From: Mansonella perstans
Lineage: Eukaryota; Nematoda; Chromadorea; Rhabditida; Onchocercidae
NCBI GenBank assembly: GCA_037074765.1
Contig: JBAMDO010000149.1
Coordinates: 669,097-733,096 of the forward strand
DNA: 64,000 nt
Direction of reading: 5' to 3'
Shown here one piece after another: positions 12,211 to 25,273 of the stretch. The position numbers and the translations under genes are program-made. A model generated the notes under the pieces. The model made no database searches and was not told the DNA's origin. It worked only from the letters and a program-made list of their open reading frames with translations. Each line of letters begins with the position of its first letter. Position 1 is the first letter of the stretch.

Positions 12211-15200
12211 ATGACAGATGCATTTGTGGATATTTCGGTAAGCGCTAAAGTTCTTCTTGTTTTACAATTGCCGGACATCTTTAGCTAATTTGTTTAGCAG
12301 ATCACCGTATGTATCTTGCACGTCTTCAATTTCTCCGATTTGAAGTGCTTTTTCACTTCTTTTCAGGATTTCCAATTTCGGGCACTGCAGCGTGTGAAGA
12401 TATTCGATAAACCAGACACGATATTGAACGATGGTATTTGTCCATCCTGGATTGCTGCCTCATCACGATATGGGATTATTGTTTGTGCTTCTGGTTGTGA
12501 CAAGTTAATATCCTTAAGAAGTAGCGATGTTCATCGACTAAATACCAGTAAAGCTGATATCAATGCGGAAGTCACCGATATCCAGACGAAAGTAACCAAC
12601 CTTCAAGTCGAACAGGTTGATTTAGACCCCAGTTGTTCACGTACTGCTAAACTTTCACCGACGGTTCAGAATATTGCGGATTCTGGATAGCTTCCTTTCT
12701 TTCCTTTTTTTCACCTCCAACTTGCCAATTTATATTACTATAACTTAGATTTGGTGAAACATTGAGAGTCAGAGCTACTTGAAATTATTTCCGATTATCT
12801 ATTCAAACTTTACCAGTGCCAACTTCAAGTTTCCAGTTAAACTTAGTTCATTTACTTTACAACTGAAGTGAGCAATTTTTTGATTCTAACTTATTTAAGA
12901 AATTTTTAATTTGTGTCTTAATGTTCTTTCAGCCTATTGCACTGACTGCACTAGCCTGTAATTGCTCAGGTCGCACATTATCAGTTTCAATGCGAACAGC
13001 ATCCGGAGCTTTCGTATATCTCTTCGATATGTGTACATTTGCTGTTGATTGTGTTGAGCAGGTTAGCTTATTTACAGTAATGGTTGTGTAGAGTCAATTT
13101 TGTTGTATTCCCTGGCCTCGGCATTTTTATTTGGATGTTCACTACGACCGATATAATCCTTTTAACGCACTCTTCTGTATATTCAGAAAGATTGCTACGT
13201 TGTATCCTCTGCTGTTACTACAACTTTGTGTGTTCAGAAAAACACGTGCTTCGATTTTCTATCCTTAACTTGTAAATCTTTCTGTTTAACTGAAATTTTA
13301 TAGTTAGACAATACGGAATAGTGATTTTTTTCAGAGAGGTCCCGTTTACAGTTTGCGACTCTCTGCTGATCCAAATGCTCAGCCTTGTGTTTTAAAATGG
13401 AACCCACAACAGGATACTGTATTTGCTGTTGCTACATCCGATGGCGTGTTATCCTGCTATTCTTTTGATATTGAGGTAATTCTAACATAGTTTTCATCGA
13501 AATCTCTAAATGCTGTCTCAGTTCGGAGGTCACAATGTTAATTAAATCGAAGCATAAGTTTTTTTTGGTGAGTCATATTTTTTAAAGAGATCTCATGAAA
13601 TGCTGATCATACTGTCGCACTATAAAAGTGATAACTACTGGAATGTCAGGGAGCGCTGAGAAAACTTTAGAAATTTGAAACAGCTGACAAGGTAATTAGT
13701 TATCGTTCGGTAGTTCGATGCCTAGCTGTGAACCACATGGTAGTGAACTGTCACATCCAGTGTTAGGCATTCCAGGTGGCATAATAAGAAAAGAAATTTT
13801 TGCAGAAATCATCTTCGGTGACCTTGATTGGCACAGTTAAACACGAAAATGTCGTAACCTGTATAGGATGGAGTCCAAAAGGGAAGCAGTTGGTCATAGG
13901 CGATATTTCGGGTCATATAAAGCAGTATAAACCTGAAATGATATTGGTGCGCGTGACACCACCTCCTTTAAAAGGTATTTTTTTAATTGCCTACCGGATT
14001 ATTTTCACTCAGTGCAATATGACTCAGGCTTGCTCTGCATTCCTTAATGGAAAAGTTTTTATCATTTGTTATACCTTTTTAAATCATTTCAGATACTAAC
14101 CATGCTCTGCGTTGCGTTGGAATTAGTTGGCTTGCAACCACTGACATTCTCATAGCTTATTCTCCCAAGACAGGGCAGGAAGTAGATATAACGAAGTTAT
14201 GTGTGAAGAAGGATGCATCACCTCAGTGGACACATTTTAACGATATTAACTTTTGTGATGATAAGAGTACTTTCGATCAGCGAATTGAATTTACACAACT
14301 GATGGGTTGGAAATTGGTGTTATGCTCCTCGTCACGGTCTAGTGAGGTAAGCGCGTCTTTTGATTGGGAAAAAAATTCATGTTAATAATAACAGACCTCA
14401 CATATTTGGAAATGTTGTTCAGCTTGGCACCAGTAATTGGGGAATAAATATTATAGACGACTGTTTCCGAATCGCTCATTTCAGGTAACAGTACTAGGTA
14501 AAATCGGCTCTGAGTGGAAAATCTGGACTTTAGATGATAATGGACGAATTGAAATGCCTCTTAACTCGGAACGCTGTGAAACCTATCCAGTTGGAGTAGC
14601 TATCGATATATCATCAGTCCTCTCAGTGAAGATTGGTTTGCCCTACTATGCTTGCTTAGGCGAATAGTCATAGTTTTTCTGATTAGAGCAAGAAATAAAT
14701 ACCATACATAGGAGGCCATTGTGTAAAACATACCTCAGTAAATAAAAAATAGTCTGATTGATTAATGCGGTTCAAAAAAGCAAATTTTTCTTCCTTAATA
14801 ATGTTTTCTACAACACAGGAATTTCAAATACGGTTAAACCATAAGTAAATGCTTTTCAGGCGATGATGGGAATGTGGAACATCCTCCTTGTCCTACAATC
14901 TTGGTATTATCGTCTCAGGGACTTCTTCTTGCCTTCAGTGCATTATCTTCTCGCGCTGAGCATCAAAGCATTAATATGTATATATCTGCTTCTCCTTTTT
15001 TAAAAAAAAATTTTGTTTAAAAAAAGAAAGGAAAATTTTGTTTGAAAAAGGATAAGTTTCTTTTCAAAGACTGTGGCGAAGTACAGGATCAATATGTTTA
15101 TTGACATTTATCCGACTAGTTTTATTTAAAAATTTTAAAGTAAATTCCGAAGTTCCAAATACAGTTATTTTTTTAGATATCCAGAAGGTTTACCGTCCGA

Positions 15201-18200
15201 ATTTTTTGGGAAAATAGTAGCAAGAGCTCAAATACAAGATGGGCAGGCGTATTGTGGTTCGTCAGATATGATGTGTAAAACTATTCAAGCGCCTTCAGAT
15301 TTGTCGCGCTCATTTGTTTCATTTGAAAGCACGTCCATTCCAAAGCAGAATGTCTTCCAGTTGCAAGGGCAAGCAAAGGTTTGCTTTTATCAGAAATCGA
15401 AGATTTGGAAGTTAGAGAACGAACTAGTTTGAAGTTACTTGAATGTTTCTTTCTCTTAATGGAAGTTTAAAATTGCTGTTCCACTTAATATTCCTACCTC
15501 AATTGTCTGATTAGTATTAGTTTTGCTAATTTTGAAAGTGAAAAAATTTCAGGTCACTACACCACAGACTGTACAGGCATCAGCAAAGTCAAAATTGCAC
15601 GAACTTTTACCTTGTAGAGGCATGCAAGATTCAGAAGTTTCACGGCAACAGATAAGACATTTGCAGCAACAGCGGTTCAAAACAGAGACTGATTTAATCA
15701 CAGAATTACGGGAAGATTTTCGAAAAAAACTTGTCATTTTTGACAAACAATTCTTTGAACTTTGTGAACGTAACGACTGGCTTCAAAATTTGCAAAAAAG
15801 CACGGCAAAACAGCTGGAATGGAATTACGGTAAGTGTGAAAGATGAATAATTCGTTTAGGATTGAAAGTTTTAAAAAAATCCTGTTTTTGTAGTGCAGTT
15901 ATAGACTTTATGTTTCAGGTATAAATTTGAATGATGAAATGTTAGAGCTGGAGAAAGTTCGAACAGTTGTGGCATCGTGGCTTGATGCTTTAGAGAATGA
16001 GGTGAAAGAGGGTATGTGTTCAGTTGGAGAACAGTTGGGAATTGCGAACAGTACCGATCGAGAACTGTTTGACAATGGACGATTGTTAGATTTCAAAAAT
16101 GTAATGAATCAAACTTATTTTAATTATAAATGCTCGTATTTTCAGTGTAGAAATTTGAAAAAAAGCTGCGCTTACTTTTCATTATTTTGTAGATATCTCG
16201 ATTGGATAAATTAGTTGAAACCTTGACAAAACTGGAACAGAAAATTGCGAATGTCGAAGATGTATTAGCAGAAATGCCAGCATGTGACATAAAAAACAGG
16301 TTAATTATAAAAGGAAGTGCTTGCCCTTTTTTTAAAGACTGACGGAAAGTTATCCTACTGATCTGGTTAAGTAGGAAAAATTTTACTACTTATAGTGAAG
16401 CTATTTTTGGATATATAATAATTGTTTGCATTTAAGAACTCATTCATGTTATATAATCCATCAAGCAAGCAGGAACAGAGCCATAGCAGAAAGTATTTAA
16501 CTTTCGGTTCATTTTTGGTTCATAATTTCAGATCAGTTTTAACTTTGGATATTGATCAAGAACAACAGATTGCCACAACCGCAAAGAATATCTGCAAGGG
16601 AATAGTCTCAAGACGGAAGACTTTATGTGAATTGCAACAACGGGTTACAAGTTTGAGTACTCGATTAAAGTGGGTTTTTTTTTTCCTTATCTTTTTCTAG
16701 ATAGTCTCACAACGATGTTATCTACTGCATCCGGTTGACATATGATCTCCATGTTGTAGGTGTCCCTAAAAACTCAAAAAATTAACTTGATGTCATCATG
16801 TTATAGTATCATTTTTAAAATGGTATTTTTTTCTTCATTTTTTTTTGAGACACTGTCGCTTCAAAATCGCAAAAATTTAATCTAACAAATCTAAGGAGAT
16901 CCACGGAATGATATAATTTCAATTGTCGTTCGATTTTACGTTGGTATTTAACACAATTACTTGTGGCGTCTTATTTCATTTTTGAGGTCTTATTTCATTT
17001 CAGATCATTCAAAAAAGATCAAGAGATGAGTAAATTTTTCACTCCAACAAGGTCGTCGTTTTCAAGTTCACCGTTCAGTCATCAATCCTACGAAAAATTG
17101 GCAACAAGAGCAACGGTTGTTACGACCGAACAGCAAAATGAACTGTTAAAGTAAATTTTGAATATTTGAAATGAGAGAGATGGCAATTATTAAAAGAAAA
17201 ACCGCTTGTCTTAATTTATCAAAATTGAAAAACTGTTGTATAATTACCAAAAAGCATGGTAATAGCCTAGCAAAGGCTGGTACTTAGTTTTTCAGGAATA
17301 TCGGAATAAATTCCTGTCTTTGATCATTGGCTAGAATTAGCTTTTCAATACTCATTTGATTTCAGATTTTTGGCCCAACGTGGTCCTATGAAACACTCAG
17401 AAGCAAAAATTGTTGCAATTCAAGTTTATTCACATGAAGCGGGTGTGGGAATACCGAGTTCAGCTATAACAGATATTGAAAATCGTTTGCTTGAAGCAGC
17501 ATTAATGCGAATAAAAACACCTACGAAACTGTTAGTTTCCGGAAATTTTAGAATTTTCTTCATTTAAGACCGAAGGAAAAGACGACTGATGAATTGTGAT
17601 GTTCTAACGGCCAAGGAAGGACTGAAATAGGTGTTATTACAATTAAACAACCGGCTACTCCGACTGTAACTCTAGTTTGCAATGAAATCATGATTTTTAG
17701 GCTAGTGGCATCAAACTAACTCTAGTGTAAGAATTCAACTAACCCAAGTGTAAGAGCTCGCCAAGTTTATGTTTTCGTTTATTGCAGCGTTATGGATATC
17801 GGAACGCAGTCATCCGATTTTTCACTTCTTAAAGGTATGCCTAACTAAATGGGTTATTATTGCCTTCACTGATTATAAATTTGTTAACTTAATTTAGAAA
17901 TGACAACATAAGCTCAGAGTTCACTTTTTTTATGTGTATAGGAAATATAAAGCAATGGAAAGATAGTGGAGTACATAAATAAACTTATTCATTCCCAGTC
18001 TAATGAGAAGGTACGAATTCTAAAGATTTTAGAGTGAAAATATAGTTTTGAAGTTCTTAAAAATCTATTATGTCACTACTGAAATATTATATTTCTTGGC
18101 TTTTTAACAGTAATTTATTATTTTAGAGGTGAAATCATCCACAGACATGGCCACTTCCTCAAATTTTATGCTCAATGGAGCCAGTAAACCGCTAACAGTT

Positions 18201-21200
18201 CAGGCAAGTCTCTGTGTCATCCGTTTTTTCTGATAACCCCTGGAGAGTAAATTTTTCAGAAGCAATGATTTTATTATGTTTATTTAGAAAGCAGTTGTTT
18301 TTAGATGATCCTCCAGAGCGTGTTTTTAGTAAATATTAGAATTAGAATTTTGCATTCGTGCCACATATGTAATGATATTTTTCAAGTAGAGGATTGGTGT
18401 GAAATATTGGAGATGTGTACTGCGTTTTCAGTTCAGTTAATTTCAGAAGTTGTCTGAATCAGCTATTAATTCATCGACAACCTTATCTCCTCCATTCGTG
18501 AACAGTTCAACTATAACCATACCAACAATGACTTCCAATTATTTTACCACTGATGCAGTTTCTAAACAGCCTCCTTTCGGGGAATCATTCACGAATATTC
18601 CAAAAACAGTGGCGCTGAGTCAGAAACATCCTAATGATGTAACATTTTCATTTAAAAATTTGGATACTCCATTAGCAGCAAAGAATAACGTTTCTTCTCA
18701 AGAAACCGTCCCATGCATTGTTATTACGTCGAGCAAATCTGATCATGTCAGTTAATTTGTTTTTATTTAATGTCATCTAGAAACAGTTTTCTCTGTGATG
18801 TGTAAAGTGCATGTGGTTACGACGTGCCAGTGCAGCAGTCGTGTGACTTTTAACTTTATAGATTAAATTTACTGAATATAACAAAGACTCAAATGAGTAG
18901 TTAATTGAGCTGACCTGTAAAATTTCTTGAGTCGAAAGACTTCTAAGCAATAATTTTGCTGCTTAATTTTTTTTTCAGCTGCCCAGGCTGGTTCGACAGT
19001 ACATGGACAGATTATAAAATTCCTAGACTTAAAGACAAATTTTTAGACTTCTGCTATAGCACAAGAAAATTTTGCAATGAAAAATAACGAAAATGAAAAT
19101 GCATCAGTTGGATCTGCTGCGACATCAGAATCATTGATGAGTACTTCTGTGGCTATAGCTCCAAGTACAACAATCGTTAAAACTGACAGAAATTCGGCAC
19201 AAAACTATGAAGTCTCTGCTGGAACGAGTAGTGAAATGGCAATTACAGATTCATCTCCTTCAACGGCGACATCCAAAACATCAGTTTGCGATACGAATGT
19301 ATCATTTAACTTCAAGTTACCAGCATCAGAAAATCAGCAGACAACGTTAACTGTAGATGGGGGTCAGTTATTTTTCTCCAAAAATTAAGGAATTCTTTAT
19401 TTCTCCAAAAAAAAAAGAAAAATTTAGGCCATGCAGTGTCGATAAGTTCATGTATCTGGTGACATTATGGAAGTGGAAAGACTTCACAAAGGCTTATAGT
19501 GTGGCATCTCTTCTGGTGATGACCAGTTAATAACAATATTACACAGCACATTGATGTGTGTGTGTGTGTAAAATTTCCAAAAACATGAAAACATAATCAT
19601 ATTGCTACTAAACCGTTATTCCTTCTTCAGGCTCAGTAAATGCTGGTACCACAAACTCGCCAGTCGAGGTGCAATCAAAAGATTTGGATACAATAGGGTA
19701 TGTTCTCATTGACTTCATCTTAAAATTCAAGCATAAAATACGAAATACTGATTACAGGGGGGGATATGTCTTTAACTTTAGAACTATTTTGCTAAACACT
19801 TTGGTATAAAACTTACAAAATATAGATAGAGTAACTTAAAAAATAACTTCAGTGACGACGGGATGATGGAAGCAGAAGGTGCGTCAACTGCTGCGACAAC
19901 TCTGTTCTCATCATCGCTATCCTTGTTAGTCTTTTTAAAGCATCAGGTTTTGTATTGTTAGTGCAACTCTATTGTCTTTAATCTGTAATTTTTATTAAGT
20001 GAGTTTTTCTTTCAAGATGTTTTCTTAGTGTTTTCAGAATATTGTTTCTGTTACTGCAAAAGAAAAATTTTTTTTGAATATTAAAATTAAAAATTTTTGT
20101 TTAGTGGTTCGGAAACTGCAGCATTCAGTGCCAATGCAACACAAAATGTTTTTGGTTCTGGACTCAAATTTCTGTCATCTGCACAGTCTCAGACACCCTC
20201 ATTGTTTTCTAATGCTTATGGAAACAAGGCCAGCTCCATATTTGATGCTGGTGGCTCAGGAGCTTCTGGTGGTGGTGGACTCTTCAGCCAAACGCAGTCG
20301 ACGAATGCACCGCCATCAACTTCGTTTTCGTTTAGTTCAGCGGCTAATGCACCTAATTCCTCCAGTCTTTTTGGGACAAAACCAATGAGTAAGTATAATT
20401 TAATAGTCGAGAATAATTCCGAAATTACGAATACGATTCAGCATTAAGGAAGAAGATGTTTGAGCCTCTTGTTTTGCATAATTTTTTAATGGATTTGATA
20501 ATATGCTCCATTTTGAAGACAGTTGATGTGCTTTCACAAGTTTGCATATTTTCCATTTTTTCGAAATTTATCTTTAGGAAACGTTTTGTTTTTCCGTTTT
20601 TTTTTCTGGAAGTTTTCAAATCTATCAAAGACTATGCATACTTAAAACTCAGTTTTCCAAAATTTTAGCTAGTGGTACCACTTTTGGCGCTGCACCATCA
20701 TTTGGATCGAAACCGGTATTCGGATCTCCATCACCATTTGTTTCAGCATTTGCTCAACAACGTTCTCAGCCTACCGCTCCTACAAATACTGGGTTTTCTA
20801 AGTAAGTTTTTGCTTCTCTAAGGTGTTAGAGAAGATTTTCATCAGCTATGGTGTTTTATCTCCATCTATTCGATCAAATTTATTTTCATGAATAACTTGC
20901 AAGGCTAATAAAAAAACTATGAGTTGTCAGGAATTTGATAGAGGTCTCTAGGAACTTTAAAAGAGCTGATCAAACACTATCATATTTTGACGAGCCAGGA
21001 CTAGATCATTCGTCTTTATAAGCTTAATTGTTTCATGGAAGGTTTGGTGACGCATTTGCAACTAGCCTTTGCCAATAATACAGCTGCATTACATAGATGT
21101 TTCGTTTCATGAGAATGAAAAAATCTGGACAAATGAATAGCATTTGCAACAAACTTTTTGAAATTGTTACTAAATATTCAGTACATGATGTAATTTATAA

Positions 21201-21624
21201 AAAAGAAGTTAATTTTAGCTTTGCCAAAACTAGCACCATTGGATTTGGATCTCTGGCTGCAAGCCAGCAGCAGCAGTCATCGGTTTCTGTATTTGGTGGG
21301 GGTGGATTTGGTGCTCTAGTACAACAACCTCAAAAAAGCTCAATCTTTGGCGGAGGCTTAAATTCATCTGTAACTAACAGGTTCTTTGTTTGCATTACAC
21401 AAGCTCTATTTTTTAATATGTTTCAGTTCGAGATTAATGTGTGCGAAATATTTCAGTAAATAGTAACAGTACTCATCTAAGCAGCCAGTGAGTTGTTGCA
21501 TATGTAGGTTGAAGTTTTAGCGGTCTTTTCCGTCCCAGTTAATATATCCAATTTACTAATTTTTAAAAAATTAACACTGGCACATTTTCGTCATTTTAGT
21601 TCATCGTTTTCTACGTGGCGTTAG
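12211..21624 (+). CDS. NUP214: Nuclear pore protein NUP214 (npp-14-like)
   Basis: NUP214 lies on the cytoplasmic face of the nuclear pore, where it binds the mRNA-export helicase DDX19 and transport receptors. My model has 25 exons: 12211-12237, 12367-12615, 12933-13061, 13335-13475, 13806-13974, 14093-14346, 14485-14635, 14860-14977, 15177-15378, 15553-15829, 15919-16100, 16193-16299, 16532-16669, 17004-17150, 17366-17530, 17788-17834, 18127-18203, 18447-18750, 19060-19362, 19631-19697, 19853-19924, 20105-20388, 20669-20801, 21219-21380, 21600-21624 (3,930 nt, 1,309 aa, in frame). Residues 1 to about 480 are the N-terminal beta-propeller (VVTCIGWSPKGKQLVIGD, LVLCSSSRSSEVTVLG). Residues about 480-835 are coiled coil (QQIRHLQQQRFKTETDLITEL). 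Residues about 835-1110 are Ser/Thr-rich. The rest is an FG-repeat tail (VFGSG, TFGAAPSFGSKPVFGS, FGGGGFG) ending in FSTWR. Intron 17 starts with GC. Junctions 2/3 and 18/19 are the least certain. Confidence 0.93.
19555..19569. repeat. (TG)n microsatellite in a NUP214 intron
   Basis: A short perfect TG run of about seven units in the intron between the Ser-rich exons. It has no predicted role. Confidence 0.8.
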
Positions 21625-24600
21625 AATATTGTTGAAGGAACTGCTAGAAGAAGGCTGTTAAAAAGTTGATAAAATTTCAGTGATTGTTAAATTTTGCGTG
21701 TTTATGATTGTTTTAGTCACATTGATTGTATTTCATATTGTTTTCATTATATCAGGCAGTAAATTTCTAGATTCTTTTTCACTTTTTTTGGATTTTAGAA
21801 AATCAATTTGAGTCGAGATTTCAAAAATTTCCTTTTATTTCCTTTGTTATTCCTTTAAGTTTATGCGTCATTTCCGTACGGCCTTGAAATAAAATATCTA
21901 AAATTCATGGACAAGAGTTGGTAAACTTTAATCCTTAATGCTGGTTGTTTATGATTTGAATCCTGGCTTCTTACCTAATCTGAAAAGTTTTTTCAAAAGG
22001 ACTATTATTGTATATCTGGCTTTGTTTTACGATCCTCAGTGCTTATTTATTATTGCGTTCTTCGCTGATTTCACTACTTGTCACTTTGGAGATAAAAATT
22101 GTCTTTTACACTGCGAGTATGTAAGCCTTATTTAAATCTAGCGCGGCATATAGAATATAAAAGCCCTGAATTCACTGGAAATACTTGAATGCTTAAAATA
22201 TTGTTGGTTTATTTGCTGACCTAATTACTCTTACTCTTTTATTTGGCAAGTTTTATAGTGCTACTAGAGTAGAAAAAAGAAGCAGGAATAAACAATGAGA
22301 TTACGATTTTTTTGATTAGTAAAGTCAAGACTATCTGTATAGGAAATGAAAGATAGAATAATGAATTCCATGAATTATCAAAATGAATGTAATGTGAATT
22401 CAGTGACACCTTTTCTTCCTCTTATTACTTCTTACATATCAAATAGTTGGTGCTTTCTAGACATATTGATGTGGCAAGTAGGTTAATACGTTGCGGATGT
22501 GTAACAAATGAATGATTCATTATTTCAGTTGCAACTGTGTTGTCTTTTCGTAACTGTGTGATTTAAATCTGTGTAGCAGATGCTTATTTTTGATTGATTT
22601 TTCCGTTACATCTACCTCTTCAAGGCCAATTTAGAGAAAGTTCCGAAATGAGTTTTATGAAAAGGACTCAACAAAAATTAACGAAGTATTTCTGTAAATG
22701 CTCTGATTATATTCTGAAAAGGATGCGAGCGTTAAAGTACTGTGTATGGAGTCCAAGAAGTTGATAAATAGGATTGATAAATACGGGAAAACTGGAGCAT
22801 ACATCCATCATTAAAGAGCACTTGCAAAATTCATTCAAATTTTGATAAGAAAGATTTTATAGAGTTAGGATATGGTGTAAATGATTCAGGAAAATATTAA
22901 GTGGGTAAATTCTTGCTTCTCGTTCATTCTACTGTTATCTTTGTATTCTACGTGGTTTGATTTAAGGCAACAAATTTCATATGGAAAAGCTTGGATATGA
23001 TTTGATAAATAAATATAAGTGTTATCGGTAGTTAATAAATTTTGTATTATTTACGTCATTATATTTTCAATCCATAGCAAATACATAGTGGTGGTCGCCG
23101 CATTTTCTCTATTATACATCTCTCCTTAATCATTTTTATGAATCATTGTTATTTTTGTTGCATATAAATCAAACAAAATGGATAGTTCAATTTGTTGTTT
23201 GTTAAAATCTATTGCAGTTTCTGATCTCTTTACATATTACCAAGACGGAGGACGTCGCAAATATATTCGTTCATTTTGATTTGCTTAATAAGTTCATTCT
23301 GTTCTATGTTTAATGCATATTTGACATGATTTTAGAGCAGCCATGAATGAAAGTGTGTATTTTCACGCATTACAAGCATTGTACTTAGTTTTGATACAGT
23401 AATCTTTTCTGTGATAAATTTCAAAAGTTTATGGACAAGAATGATGTGGATATTTTCAATTTACATAGCAGGTAGTATATTATTGCTCTATTGTCTCCCT
23501 TTATTGACTCTTCAGATCTCCCTTTATTGACTCTTCAGATGGCATCGTAATCCTAAAAAAATTATGTTACTCTTTTACAAACCTCCGATACATTTCAAGA
23601 ATTTTTTCTTGAAAATTGGCATGAGAATTGTTGTTAATTGAAATGAGTGGTTTTTAAAGTTAATTTGCTGATGTGAGATAGGTAGTTTTCTTATCCCATC
23701 TCGGAACGGAGTCAATTAGACGAGTCTTTCAGTTACTTTCTTCTAATTCTTTCGTGATCCTTTTTCTTCCGATAAACAACTGCCTTCTATTTCGATATGA
23801 AATTTTTTTTCCTTTCCATTTCGATATGTATTGGAAATTTTACGTGAATTTCCATCTTCTGGAAATAAAAATTAATTTTCGATCAATGTATTGCTTATCA
23901 TCAATCTTCCGATTATTACACTTCAGTTTAATTCGTAACTCAGCATCTGTTTGAAAGATTTTACTGCATATTAAGAATTCAAAACAGACAAGGCTTCGGC
24001 TAAGGCTAAGCAAACTAACAGACAAAGAATGATACTATAAAACAGTATTTCCTCTCCATTGTTCCAAAAATTATATTGTAGTTGTATTATGATGGCTCAA
24101 TTAACTTCCAGGAGCCATGTAATTTTTCTGTACGTGTAATAGTTATCATAAAATTTATTAAAAATTATATTTTAAATATCAGTCGTAACAGTTTTATCTG
24201 CATCGATCATAATTGATTTTAGGAACGAAAACTCTATATGTAATAGTTTTCTTAGTTTTTTTTGGAACTGTGTTGAAATGAAATTGAAATTCAAAACACA
24301 CAGTGTGTGATAATGAAGGGAGTTGCCTGCTGTTTGATTTTAACTTTTAGGAATGTGCCATGGCTTTTGCGAATATTAATTACCACATAAATAAATTTGC
24401 TAGACATGAGGAGGGTTCAATCTCAATAGGAACATTATGTAATTTTATGTTAAAATCTAAAATGTTTGCAGAATTGTTTTTATATTCCAAAGATCTTAAA
24501 ATTTGAGCATTTCTATTTTTTCGATCACTCTATGATTTAAACTATTTACGATTTGATCAATTCCAAAAAGTGCCCTAATTTTGAAAATATGAGAAATCCA

Positions 24601-25273
24601 AAAATCTTATGGCAAATGAATGGTACCAAGTCTTTAAAACTAAAACTAATATGATGCGGTAGAAGAATGTCTGCTGCATTTCTATCGCTCTGAATTGTTT
24701 TGTCTGGTGTGCAAAAAAATCGTAAAATTCATGCAGTGACACGAGTTTTATACTTTGAAGGTCCTTTTTTTAAAATTTACACAAGAATAGACAGGTTTGC
24801 CACTCCTTGATCGGTCGATGGATTTTTTAGTCACTGATCAGTTCCGCATATTTTTGAGTTTTCATTTTATTCTAATTTAATTTTTTGAGCATCAAAAAAA
24901 CCGGAGGAATTTCTTGAAAGTTACAATTCTCAGCAAATAACGTACTTTTCGTAAAACAATAAAAATTTTCAAGTGCTTCAATTTGATAAAATCATTGAAA
25001 AATTTTTATTTTCTGGAGCGTTCTTTTTTTTTCTTAGATATAACAGCAATCAATTGCAAGAATTGACAATTCAATTCATTATCGAAAAATAGAATACATT
25101 AATCAACAATTGCCAACGCATTTTCAGAAGAATGAAATGTTGGAAAAAATTGATCCACTTATGGCTACCAAATAAATATTAACAGTACCGATTATTCCAG
25201 CCATCATTCGACAGTTTAAACATTATATTATATATCACTGAGGAGGAGGTGGCAAAAATTCGCGAGGACAACT
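21625..25273. other. Intergenic region without recognised genes (3.6 kb)
   Basis: Between the NUP214 stop and the complement-like gene I find only AT-rich sequence, many short unrelated ORFs and one small tandem duplication (23495-23540). It probably holds the NUP214 3' UTR and the promoter of the next gene. No RNA gene or transposon was recognised. Confidence 0.55.
23495..23540. repeat. Perfect 23-bp tandem duplication
   Basis: The unit starting CTCCCTTTATTGACTC and ending TTCAGAT occurs twice head-to-tail with no mismatch. This is probably a recent replication-slippage event in non-coding DNA. Confidence 0.9.

Noticed and set aside
14404..14484. Possible extra NUP214 exon (LGTSNWGINIIDDCF)
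   Set aside because: It cannot be joined to the following exon without breaking the frame or the splice sites. The direct join SSE to VTVLG matches the family.
20074..20388. 104-aa plus-strand ORF (His/Leu/Arg-rich)
   Set aside because: It is the shifted frame of a NUP214 FG exon (20105-20388).
21042..21092. Possible extra NUP214 exon (KFGDAFATSLCQ)
   Set aside because: It runs into a stop, while skipping it gives an in-phase join (TGFSNFAKTSTIGFG) and a total divisible by three.
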